Source of the DNA: Candidatus Babelota bacterium
GTDB taxonomy: Bacteria; Dependentiae; Babeliae; Babeliales; JABCYS01
DNA: 5,048 nucleotides
Assembly (NCBI GenBank): GCA_013290085.1
Contig: JABCYS010000068.1
Coordinates: 1 to 5,048 of the forward strand
Direction of reading: 5' to 3'
Positions within the stretch are counted from its first letter, which is position 1; the number at the start of each line of letters is the position of its first letter. The notes beneath the pieces were generated by a model. The model did no database searches and was not told where the DNA came from. It saw nothing but the letters and a program-made list of their open reading frames with translations. This document shows positions 1 through 5,048 of this stretch, piece by piece. The position numbers and the translations under genes were made by a program.

Positions 1-389
1 CATGGCGTGTAAAGGTGCCTGAAGGTATTTTGTTCTTACACAAAATTATAAAAGGGACTGCCGATGGGAGCTTTGGGTTAGAGGTTGCCAGATTGGCAGC
101 GTTACCAAGACCTATCATTACGCGTGCACAAGAAATTTTAAATGCTTTAGAGCGACAAACGATTTCAGATCATCATTCAATTGTCCCTGCTAGTAGTCAG
201 TTGGAATCGCATGATAATTATGAGTTTCGTGCGCAACTTGCTGAATTAAAAAATGAATTGGCTCGCAAAGATAGAATATTGTCTAAATTCTTATCGCTTG
301 ATTATGATAATCTGTCTCCGCGCAAGGCATTTGATTTGTTGTGGTCATTGCGTGGTGGAGAGAGTCCTGATTATGAGAGATTTGAGTAG
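1..389 (+). CDS. mutS: DNA mismatch repair protein MutS, C-terminal end (5'-truncated by the window)
   Basis: This is the last 128 residues of MutS, the mismatch-recognition ATPase of methyl-directed or general mismatch repair, a cytoplasmic DNA-bound protein. The frame is open from position 3 with no start of its own, so the gene begins before the window. Visible residues 5-50 match the end of the ATPase domain and the helix-turn-helix dimer region. The FLHKI segment (11-15), the GTADGSFGLEVARLA stretch (18-32) and the helix RAQEILNALE (41-50) correspond to the usual 'f.hki..G.a..SyG..vA.laglP..vi.rA..iL..LE' pattern. A variable charged linker follows. Residues 100-116 (DYDNLSPRKAFDLLWSL) are the typical C-terminal oligomerisation helix motif, so the 3' end is intact. 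The TAG stop at 387-389 is 8 bp from the end of the convergent gene at 398, with no clear terminator between. Walker motifs and the mismatch-binding domain lie outside the window. Confidence 0.95.
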   Translation, partial: WRVKVPEGILFLHKIIKGTADGSFGLEVARLAALPRPIITRAQEILNALERQTISDHHSIVPASSQLESHDNYEFRAQLAELKNELARKDRILSKFLSLDYDNLSPRKAFDLLWSLRGGESPDYERFE

Positions 390-397
390 CCAAAAAC

Positions 398-799
398 TTA
401 ACGCAACTCGTACTCGTCAAACATGGTTTCGGCAGTAACGGCCAGCTTCTCATCAGAAGTTAACGGTCGACCGAGGTATTCTTGCTCAATAGCCAAGGCA
501 TCATCAATACTCTCTGCATTACGTATGAGTTCGAGATGAATACAATCCTGTAACTTTTTCTCCAGGTCTTCCTTGCACAGGCCTTCCTTCTTCCCAGACT
601 TTTTACTGCATTTCCTGTGGAGTTCATCATACTTAAGGCGCATTTTGCAGGTTTGTTCAGCCTGGAGGCGCTTTGCAGGATCGAGGGTAAAGGTGGTGGC
701 TTTTTCCACTCTTGTTTTACGCCATAAAAGATAGCTTACAGAGCTTACAATGCCCATGACAATCAGTATGGTAATAAATAATGGAAGATAGCGTTTCAT
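398..799 (-). CDS. Small membrane-anchored four-cysteine protein (unknown function), paralogue of the 1454-1849 protein
   Basis: This is a 133-residue protein of no family I recognise. Residues 5-26 form one hydrophobic segment after a Lys-Arg start, probably an uncleaved signal anchor. Basic residues follow it (RKTR, 27-30), so topology by charge is ambiguous; an exported, periplasm-facing body is inferred from the cysteines. The body is charged and helical, with Cys at 51, 64, 75 and 86 (spacing x12, x10, x10). A block after the last Cys (about 86-131) contains LELIRNAESIDDALAIEQEY, then LTSDEK and a final EYE. The same order of Cys and the same C-terminal block occur in the protein at 1454-1849, so the two are homologues. 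The ATG at 799 is preceded by a good ribosome site (GAGGGG, about 6 nt away). The gene converges on mutS and diverges from rplU. A disulfide-stabilised envelope protein is a reasonable inference, but no activity can be assigned. Confidence 0.85.
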   Translation of the reverse strand: MKRYLPLFITILIVMGIVSSVSYLLWRKTRVEKATTFTLDPAKRLQAEQTCKMRLKYDELHRKCSKKSGKKEGLCKEDLEKKLQDCIHLELIRNAESIDDALAIEQEYLGRPLTSDEKLAVTAETMFDEYELR

Positions 800-843
800 A
801 ATTTCCCCTCAGCCCTAAAATTCTTATTGGATCCTTCATTGCT

Positions 844-873
844 ATCATACCACCTCCATTATTCTATCTGCAA
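844..873 (-). promoter_or_regulatory. Candidate promoter of the 398-799 gene
   Basis: Reading leftward, a -10 box TATGAT (849-844, 5 of 6 consensus) sits 18 bp after a weak -35 box TTGCAG (873-868, 3 of 6). The predicted transcript would start near 838 and carry a leader of about 38 nt with the ribosome site just before ATG 799. The -35 overlaps the 9-bp word shared with the paralogous gene. This is a consensus match by eye only. Confidence 0.4.
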
Positions 874-877
874 TGAT
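869..877 (-). repeat. Shared upstream word ATCATTGCA, copy 1
   Basis: The word ATCATTGCA (minus strand) lies with its near edge 70 nt upstream of the first base of the start codon at 799. An identical word lies at exactly the same offset (1919-1927) before the start at 1849 of the paralogous gene. The rest of the two upstream regions is not obviously alike. It may be a common regulator site or a remnant of the duplication; chance is not excluded. Confidence 0.4.
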
Positions 878-880
878 TGA

Positions 881-897
881 GGGGGGTAGGGGGGTGG
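881..897 (+). other. G-run block (G6-TA-G6-T-GG) in the divergent intergenic region
   Basis: Two runs of six G separated by TA, followed by TGG, stand out against the AT-rich surroundings. The block lies just upstream of the candidate -35 of the leftward gene and about 46 bp upstream of the rplU -35. There are not four separate G3 tracts, so only a two-layer or intermolecular quadruplex could form. A role as a regulator site is speculative. Confidence 0.3.
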
Positions 898-942
898 AAA
901 GAGCCTGATTAGAAAGGTTAGTTCTTGAGGGCTTCGGTTTTT

Positions 943-971
943 TTGATACACTTGTGAGAACCTTTTATTAA
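943..971 (+). promoter_or_regulatory. Candidate sigma70-type promoter of rplU
   Basis: A -35 box TTGATA (943-948, 5 of 6) and a -10 box TATTAA (966-971, 4 of 6) are separated by the ideal 17 bp. Transcription would start near 978, giving an untranslated leader of about 50 nt that is A-rich and shows no strong hairpin. The position fits a dedicated promoter for the single gene rplU. Confidence 0.55.
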
Positions 972-1028
972 AAAGATTACCGTTCGTTCAAAACCTTCAA
1001 AAAAAATAGAAAGAATTAAGGAAATTCC

Positions 1029-1370
1029 ATGGTAGAAAAATCTGAAAAAGTAGCCTCTTTTGATAAGTACGCCATCTTTGCAACAGGCGGAAAGCAATAC
1101 CAAGCAATTGAAGGAAAAACGATTGGTATAGAAAAGATCGAAGGTGAGCCAGGAGCAAAGCTCCAGTTTAAAGAAGTTCTTCTTCGTAAACTTGGTGAAG
1201 GTAAGATTGAAATCGGCCAACCACACTTGAGCACACCAATTACCGCTTCAATCGTTAAGCAAATGAAGGGGCCAAAGGTAATCGCCTTTAAGTTCAAAAG
1301 ACGTAAAAAATCTACCGTTAAGAAAGGCCATCGTCAGCCAATTACGGTTATAAGAATCGAAACGATTTAA
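1029..1370 (+). CDS. rplU: 50S ribosomal protein L21
   Basis: This is L21 (bL21), a 113-residue protein of the large ribosomal subunit that contacts 23S rRNA. The diagnostic start of the fold, YAIFATGGKQYQAIEGK, begins at residue 14. A central GxKLQFKEVLL strand region follows, then the basic KVIAFKFKRRKK segment and the signature GHRQPITVIRIETI at the C-terminus. A 13-residue N-terminal extension before YAIF is longer than in the E. coli protein (about 103 aa). The ATG at 1029 is supported by AAGGA at 1018-1022 with a 6-nt spacer, and no other Met precedes the fold. Usually rplU is followed by rpmA (L27), but here a strong terminator follows 22 bp after the stop and the next gene is on the opposite strand. 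rplU is therefore monocistronic, driven by the candidate promoter at 943-971. Confidence 0.97.
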   Translation: MVEKSEKVASFDKYAIFATGGKQYQAIEGKTIGIEKIEGEPGAKLQFKEVLLRKLGEGKIEIGQPHLSTPITASIVKQMKGPKVIAFKFKRRKKSTVKKGHRQPITVIRIETI

Positions 1371-1391
1371 ATCAATTCATTTTTAAAAATT

Positions 1392-1426
1392 AAAAAGAGC
1401 TCTCGAAATTGAGAGCTCTTTTTTTT
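1392..1426. terminator. Bidirectional intrinsic terminator between rplU and the 1454-1849 gene
   Basis: A perfect 8-bp stem, GAGCTCTC (1397-1404) with GAGAGCTC (1411-1418), closes a 6-nt GAAATT loop. On the plus strand it is followed by eight T (1419-1426), and the A-run 1392-1396 can extend the stem. On the minus strand the stem is followed by TTTTTAATTTTT, so it can also stop the leftward transcript that ends at 1454. Confidence 0.93.
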
Positions 1427-1453
1427 GGTTAACTTTGAAAATTGCTTGGTTAT

Positions 1454-1849
1454 TTAAGGCGCTACTGTTTTCTTAGCCTGTGTACTAGTAGCAGCTTTTT
1501 CTTTTTCATATTGCACAACACTGTATTCTTTGGCTATGGCAGCACGTTCCTCAGGACTTAATCCTTGTTCGAGTTCTAGATAATCTTCCATAATTTCCTC
1601 TGCTTCATCTAATGTGCTTGCATTTTTGAGCAAGGTTAATCTCATGCAGCGATTGTAGCCTCGCGTAGCCCGATTTATACATCCTTTGTTATTGGTTTGA
1701 CACGTGCCTTTTTGTGCATCATATGCAGCATTACATGGCTTATTGGCATTGTTTATGCGATCTGCTGATTCCTTTGGTGTTAAAGGATACGTGGCAAAGG
1801 TTGTTAGCAACAAACCATTTAACATAAGGTACTTTATAGTATTATTCAT
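1454..1849 (-). CDS. Small secreted four-cysteine protein (unknown function), paralogue of the 398-799 protein
   Basis: This is a 131-residue protein not assignable to a known family. With ATG 1849 as start it begins MNNTIKYLMLNGLLLTTFA, a classic signal peptide with a possible cleavage after TFA (residue 19). The mature part carries Cys at 39, 50, 57 and 68 (spacing x10, x6, x10). A helical acidic block follows that aligns with the protein at 398-799: C-x2-L-x-L-x2-NA, then D-x-A-x2-I-x3-YL, L-x3-E-x2-A and a final YE. About 16 of 47 aligned positions after the last Cys are identical, with many conservative changes. The tail is low-complexity (Ala/Lys/Thr) and ends in VAP. A GTG 12 nt upstream (1861) is also in frame but lies inside the ribosome-binding sequence, so ATG is preferred. 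The gene follows kup by 126 bp on the same strand and ends at the bidirectional terminator. An exported, disulfide-bonded structural or binding protein is inferred. Confidence 0.85.
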   Translation of the reverse strand: MNNTIKYLMLNGLLLTTFATYPLTPKESADRINNANKPCNAAYDAQKGTCQTNNKGCINRATRGYNRCMRLTLLKNASTLDEAEEIMEDYLELEQGLSPEERAAIAKEYSVVQYEKEKAATSTQAKKTVAP

Positions 1850-1852
1850 TTT

Positions 1853-1863
1853 CTCTCCCACCT
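1853..1863 (-). promoter_or_regulatory. Ribosome binding site that fixes the start at 1849
   Basis: The minus strand reads AGGTGGGAGAG, with AGGTGG ending 8 nt before ATG 1849 and GGAG nearer to it. The alternative GTG start at 1861-1859 is inside this sequence and has no ribosome site of its own. This supports the shorter protein, whose signal peptide then begins at the Met. Confidence 0.7.
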
Positions 1864-1875
1864 GTGCTTTTAATA

Positions 1876-1904
1876 CTTATAGAGTAGCAAATCTTATTTT
1901 CTAA
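1876..1904 (-). promoter_or_regulatory. Candidate promoter of the 1454-1849 gene
   Basis: Reading leftward, a -10 box TATAAG (1881-1876, 5 of 6) lies 17 bp after a weak -35 box TTAGAA (1904-1899, 3 of 6). The transcript would start near 1869, just upstream of the ribosome site. The -35 match is poor, so read-through from kup remains possible. Confidence 0.35.
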
Positions 1905-1918
1905 TTGCAATAATCACA

Positions 1919-1927
1919 TGCAATGAT
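1919..1927 (-). repeat. Shared upstream word ATCATTGCA, copy 2
   Basis: This copy is identical to the word at 869-877, and its near edge is again exactly 70 nt upstream of the first base of the start codon (1849). The matching offset holds only if the ATG at 1849, not the GTG at 1861, is the start. It lies upstream of the candidate -35 of this gene. Confidence 0.4.
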
Positions 1928-1975
1928 CGGGATTATGTAAGTTGTTGCGTATACTCTTAAAAAGAGCTTTTTCCC

Positions 1976-3814
1976 TTACATCTCCACGCGCATGACAACG
2001 CCATGCAACTTATCGGTCGGCAACTTGTAGAATTGTACAAAGGAAGGAGTGAGCTTTTTGATGAGAGAAAAAATCTTCCAAAAAATATTTTTTGTCTCTA
2101 TCTCTTCTGCACCATAGAACATAACGATTGGATCTATCTTTGCCAGCTTCAAAATCTTCTGCAGATTAATGATCTCCATGTACCCTTTACGTATTTCAAA
2201 AAGACGCAAACGTGGAGCAAGTGGCTCTTCCCGGAATGATGCGCTGACGCCAAACGGCTTATCCAAGGTTGTCATGGAAATAATAACATTATCTTCATAC
2301 ATGATGTTGTTGCTAAACATGGTGTGTACCATGTAGGAAGGAATTCTTCGAATACCTTTTGAGAAGAAAAGACCCGTGCCTTGAATAAGCACCGCCTCTT
2401 TGCGCTCCTCATTATAACGCTCAAGAAAATCATGAAGTGTCATGGGGCGGATCAGTTCATATAACTTAGCTTTCCCCGTGGTATATACCAGAATTAAACT
2501 GAGCGGAATAAGAGCTATCAAGACGGACCAATAGCCTCCATAGGCCAGCTTAGAGGTACTTGCCAGAATGAAGGAGAGGTTAACGAGAAAAAGAGAACCA
2601 GCAATCAACATTTTGCCGTAATTTTCTTTGAGATAAAAAATCGTGGTAATCATAATGCTGGTGATGGTCATGGTAACGGTTGCTGCAAAACCATACGCAT
2701 TTGCCAAATTATATCCATGTCTAAAATGTAAAATCGCTAATAATGAAAGAATGAGTAAGAACCAGTTAATGAAAGGTATGTAAATCTGCGAACGTAATTT
2801 ACGTGAGGTATAATCGATCTTTAATTTTGGCATGATGTCAGTGGTAATGCCTTGATACACAACGGAAAAGATACCACTGATCATTGCCTGCGAAGCTATA
2901 ACCGTTGCAACAACACTTAAGATTAAAAATAAAATGTAATACGAAGGGGCCGCGTGTGAGATCATTTCAAAAAATGGTTCGTCGGAAGGATGTTGCAGTA
3001 AAAAAGCACCTTGCCCAAAATAATTAAAAATCAGGAGTACGAGCGCAAACCCCCAAGCCCTGATAATAGGAATTCTTCCCAAATGCCCCATGTCGGTGTA
3101 AAGCGCTTCGCCACCAGTTGCGCATAAGATGACGGTTGCCAAAACAAAAAATCCTGACCAGCCGTTCTGCGTAATGAACAGAATGCCATGCACCGGGTTA
3201 AGAGCTTGGAATACCCATGGTTCATGCGAGATCCACCATAAACCAAAACCACCGATGGTAAGAAACCAAACGACCATGATGGGGCCAAAGAAAATGGAGA
3301 CCGTTTCCGTACCTTTTCGTTGGAAGGTAAAAAGCGCTATGGAAATAAGACAGGCTATGAGAATTAAAATGTTCTGATTGAGATGTTCTATGGCCGGGAT
3401 ATACCGTAACCCTTCAACCGCACTCAAAATACTAATGGCCGTGGTAAGAACGCCGTCACCAATTAAAAACGAAATTCCTATAAAAGAGAGAAGGGTAACA
3501 ATATATTTAAGCCGCTTGGTATGCAGCAGAGGCACTAAAATTTCACGTAACACAATGGTGCCGCCTTCACCTTTCTGACTCAGACTCATAGCAAGCCAGG
3601 CATACTGAATCGTCACCAGCAAAATCAAGGTCCATGAAATGAGTGAAAGTATGCCAATAACATTTTCAGGAGTTGGGGCGATAAAAGCAAAGATAACAGC
3701 GAGTGTGTAGATGGGGCTGGTTCCAATGTCGCCAAATACAATGCCCAGTGATTGTACAACTTCTTTAGCAGGAGTAATAACAGCATCAAATTTTCTTAAA
3801 AGAGGTTTAATCAT
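1976..3814 (-). CDS. kup: Kup-family low-affinity potassium uptake transporter
   Basis: This is a 612-residue inner-membrane K+ transporter of the KUP/HAK/KT family, which in E. coli (Kup/TrkD, about 622 aa) takes up K+ with protons. The N-terminal signature GIVFGDIGTSPIYTL is at 24-38. EGG follows at 83-85, GDGVLTTAISILSAVEGL at 119-136, and the GGEALYTDMGHLG loop at 234-246. NYFGQGA (264-270), IASQAMISGIFS (306-317) and IYIPFINW (344-351) complete the core. About 12 hydrophobic segments cover residues 20-445, and the rest is the soluble C-terminal domain, ending VVMRVEM like other members. Acidic positions D29, D120 and E236 line up with the functional acids of E. coli Kup (recalled from the literature). 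One oddity is that the usual Pro in 'TPAIS' is Thr125. The ATG at 3814 has AAGGAA about 8 nt upstream. It is last in the glyS cluster, 26 bp after the VTT gene. No osmotic or K+ riboswitch is visible. Confidence 0.96.
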   Translation of the reverse strand: MIKPLLRKFDAVITPAKEVVQSLGIVFGDIGTSPIYTLAVIFAFIAPTPENVIGILSLISWTLILLVTIQYAWLAMSLSQKGEGGTIVLREILVPLLHTKRLKYIVTLLSFIGISFLIGDGVLTTAISILSAVEGLRYIPAIEHLNQNILILIACLISIALFTFQRKGTETVSIFFGPIMVVWFLTIGGFGLWWISHEPWVFQALNPVHGILFITQNGWSGFFVLATVILCATGGEALYTDMGHLGRIPIIRAWGFALVLLIFNYFGQGAFLLQHPSDEPFFEMISHAAPSYYILFLILSVVATVIASQAMISGIFSVVYQGITTDIMPKLKIDYTSRKLRSQIYIPFINWFLLILSLLAILHFRHGYNLANAYGFAATVTMTITSIMITTIFYLKENYGKMLIAGSLFLVNLSFILASTSKLAYGGYWSVLIALIPLSLILVYTTGKAKLYELIRPMTLHDFLERYNEERKEAVLIQGTGLFFSKGIRRIPSYMVHTMFSNNIMYEDNVIISMTTLDKPFGVSASFREEPLAPRLRLFEIRKGYMEIINLQKILKLAKIDPIVMFYGAEEIETKNIFWKIFSLIKKLTPSFVQFYKLPTDKLHGVVMRVEM

Positions 3815-3840
3815 AAAAATTTTTCCTTAAGTAGTTTGAA

Positions 3841-4416
3841 CTACGCTTTGAAAATTATAAAAAAACCAACAAGCATGATTACCATAAATAACAGTACGAG
3901 CTGGTTGAACCAGCGGTCAATAAATGTCTTAAGTTGTACACCCCAGAGGTAAAAGATAGCGCCGACAAGAAAATAACGAGCACCACGTCCAATGAGTGAA
4001 TAAACAATAAAAGGAATAAGCGGGAGCTGACAAAATCCCGCAGAAACACTGACTAGGCGGTAGGGGACAGGAGTGAATGAACCGATGAGTATGGTAAGCG
4101 CCTCATATTTTTTATACTGCATGACCAAAGTATCAAATGCTTCCTGCGTGCTGACGTACAAAACAAATCTTTGTCCCACTGTTTCCCACAAAGCAAAGCC
4201 AAGGTAATAGGCTACAATGCCACCCAGTACAGAAAAGACCGTGGCGATTGCTGCATAGAAAAAAGAACGTTTCCTATTTTCCAGACAAAAGAGGATCAAA
4301 ATAGGCGCGACAGGAGGGAACACGAGTGACTCGAGGAACGAAAGTGAAGCTAGAAAAAAGGGAGCTTGTGGCGCGTGTACTTTGGTGCCCATCCAGTTGT
4401 ACATCTTTTTTATCAT
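3841..4416 (-). CDS. YqaA/DedA-type (VTT domain) integral membrane protein
   Basis: This is a 191-residue multi-pass membrane protein of the VTT/SNARE-associated superfamily, closest in pattern to the YqaA-like branch. Relatives of the DedA group are implicated in lipid flipping and envelope or membrane-potential homeostasis; the substrate here is unknown. The re-entrant motif near the N-terminus shows LESLVFPPVAP (28-38), with Glu29 and paired prolines. The GG..AYYLG helix is at 65-73, the FTPVPYRLVSVSAG motif with Arg120 at 114-127, and GRGARYFLVG with Arg146 at 143-152. A last hydrophobic helix spans about 171-189. All hallmark residues are present, so it is probably functional. The ATG at 4416 is 20 bp after the glyS stop, with only a weak ribosome site; Met5 (4404) is an alternative. 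The start codon sits in one arm of a perfect 16-bp palindrome. The stop is 26 bp from kup, so the two are likely co-transcribed. Confidence 0.88.
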   Translation of the reverse strand: MIKKMYNWMGTKVHAPQAPFFLASLSFLESLVFPPVAPILILFCLENRKRSFFYAAIATVFSVLGGIVAYYLGFALWETVGQRFVLYVSTQEAFDTLVMQYKKYEALTILIGSFTPVPYRLVSVSAGFCQLPLIPFIVYSLIGRGARYFLVGAIFYLWGVQLKTFIDRWFNQLVLLFMVIMLVGFFIIFKA

Positions 4417-4429
4417 AAAGATCTTTATG
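4414..4429. promoter_or_regulatory. Perfect 16-bp palindrome over the VTT gene start
   Basis: CATAAAGATCTTTATG is its own reverse complement and spans the start codon (4416-4414) and the sequence just before it. As RNA it could fold to a 6-bp stem with a GATC loop, hiding the start codon. As DNA it could bind a dimeric regulator. It lies inside a 20-bp gap of a probable operon, and function is unproven. Confidence 0.35.
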
Positions 4430-4436
4430 TCTTTCG

Positions 4437-5048
4437 TTACTGATTAAAAAGAGCCGGGAGATTGGCAAGGTACGCATTTATGTTATCGATAGCAATACGT
4501 TCTTGCTTCATAGTATCACGATGCCGCACCGTGACGCTCTGGTCTTGATCACTTTCAAAGTCGTACGTAAAACAAACAGGAGTTCCAATCTCATCATGAC
4601 GACGGTATCTCTTACCAATCGATCCACTCTCATCGTATAACACCGAGTATCCCGCTTTTTTAGCCGATTCATACACTTTCGACATTTGTTCTTCTTGCTT
4701 TTTAGTGAGCGGGAAAAATGCCGCCTTGTACGGCGCCACATCAGGATGAAAACGTAAAACAATACGCGTTTCACCTTCTGCCACATCTTCCGCATAGGCA
4801 TCAAACATGATGGTAAGAAACAAACGGTCAGTGCCAACTGAGCACTCAACCACATGAGGTACGTAGGACTGTTTCGTTTGCTCATCAAACACTGCTAAAT
4901 CTTTGCCAGAAAATTTCATGTGCTGTGAAAGATCATAATCACCACGATACGCAATACCTTCTAACTCTTTCCAACCAAACGGGAACTGATACTCAACATC
5001 GGAGGTTGCTGATGAGTAGTGAGATAACTCATCCTTTTCATGAGCCCG
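4437..5048 (-). CDS. glyS: Glycyl-tRNA synthetase, alpha2 type, C-terminal part (5' end outside the window)
   Basis: The last 203 residues are present, and the frame stays open to the window edge. The enzyme charges tRNA-Gly with glycine in the cytoplasm. The sequence is that of the single-chain class II GlyRS of eukaryotes, archaea and some bacteria, not the bacterial alpha2beta2 GlyQ/GlyS. Local residues 3-8 (HEKDEL), 22-33 (FPFGWKELEGIA) and 37-42 (DYDLSQ) belong to the catalytic domain. Motif 3 follows at 68-78, with the core VGTDRLF and its ATP-binding Arg75. The anticodon-binding (HGTP-type) domain begins near 95 (RIVLRFHPDVAPYKAAFFPL). It includes GSIGKRYRRHDEIGTP at 142-157 and the RHRDTM segment near 175-180, and ends normally. 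The ATG at 4919 is internal, not the start. The stop is 20 bp before the VTT gene, making glyS the upstream member of the cluster. Confidence 0.95.
   Translation of the reverse strand, partial: RAHEKDELSHYSSATSDVEYQFPFGWKELEGIAYRGDYDLSQHMKFSGKDLAVFDEQTKQSYVPHVVECSVGTDRLFLTIMFDAYAEDVAEGETRIVLRFHPDVAPYKAAFFPLTKKQEEQMSKVYESAKKAGYSVLYDESGSIGKRYRRHDEIGTPVCFTYDFESDQDQSVTVRHRDTMKQERIAIDNINAYLANLPALFNQ

Noticed and set aside
253..438. Plus-strand frame of 61 codons across the mutS end
   Set aside because: It overlaps the C-terminal motif of MutS in another frame and has no supporting start signal.
927..944. TTCG tetraloop-like sequence followed by a T-run upstream of rplU
   Set aside because: Only one canonical pair closes the loop and the rest would be G-T wobbles; the T-run also merges with the rplU -35 region, so it is not a credible terminator or attenuator.
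913..965. Inverted repeat AAAGGTT / AACCTTT around the rplU promoter
   Set aside because: The arms are only 7 bp with a 39-bp gap, and the sequence lies mostly upstream of the predicted transcript start, so it is unlikely to act as an L21 leader structure.
918..1297. Two minus-strand reading frames opposite rplU and its leader
   Set aside because: They lie antisense to the well-supported L21 gene, lack ribosome sites, and have compositions expected from complementing its codons.
1704..1904. Plus-strand frame opposite the secreted four-cysteine gene
   Set aside because: The hydrophobic look comes from complementing the signal peptide region; the minus-strand gene has the ribosome site, signal peptide and a homologue.
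1951..1973. Possible terminator just after kup
   Set aside because: The CTCTT/AAGAG stem is only 5 bp, and in the kup direction it is followed by TATACGC rather than a T-run. The T-run is on the other strand, where no gene ends.
2003..3578. Several plus-strand frames, and one minus-strand frame (3031-3288), inside kup
   Set aside because: All overlap the full-length Kup frame, which has family motifs throughout; they show no domain and no ribosome site.
3831..3844. Palindrome GTAGTT-TG-AACTAC at the VTT stop
   Set aside because: It is a 6-bp arm with a 2-nt centre, lacks a T-run, and overlaps a stop codon and the kup leader; it is too short to claim a function.
4274..4888. Alternative minus-strand frames overlapping the VTT gene and glyS
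   Set aside because: They are out of frame with recognisable proteins and are rich in odd residue runs typical of shadow translation.

Overview
The window looks like chromosomal DNA of a Gram-negative-type bacterium with moderately low GC (roughly 40% by eye). It uses the standard code (TAA and TAG stops, TGG for Trp) and Shine-Dalgarno starts. The lineage is not certain. An alpha2-type glycyl-tRNA synthetase, rplU standing apart from rpmA, and small lineage-specific exported proteins would fit a reduced or host-associated bacterium such as Candidatus Dependentiae (TM6). That placement is a guess from gene content, not something the sequence proves.

Left part (1-1975): the 3' end of mutS (plus strand) runs into a convergent small gene (398-799, minus) for a membrane-anchored four-cysteine protein. 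A 229-bp divergent promoter region follows, then rplU (ribosomal protein L21, plus), which is not followed by rpmA. A strong bidirectional hairpin terminator (1392-1426) separates rplU from a second small minus-strand gene (1454-1849), which encodes a secreted four-cysteine protein. The two small proteins are clearly related to each other. They share the order of cysteines, the exact C-x10-C spacing of the last pair, and a conserved helical C-terminal block. Their genes also share a 9-bp word at exactly the same distance upstream of the start codon. This apparently undescribed family is the most interesting thing in the window.

Right part (1976-5048, all minus): a compact three-gene cluster reads leftward. 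It comprises the 3' end of glyS (glycyl-tRNA synthetase, class II alpha2 type), a YqaA/DedA-type (VTT) membrane protein, and a full-length Kup potassium transporter. The gaps are only 20 and 26 bp, so they probably form one transcript. A perfect 16-bp palindrome covers the start codon of the VTT gene. The second four-cysteine gene lies 126 bp downstream of kup in the same orientation, with its own candidate promoter.

There is no sign of CRISPR, tRNA or rRNA genes, insertion sequences, phage genes or toxin-antitoxin modules. No gap between genes exceeds 300 bp. Apart from the four-cysteine pair, the content is ordinary housekeeping.
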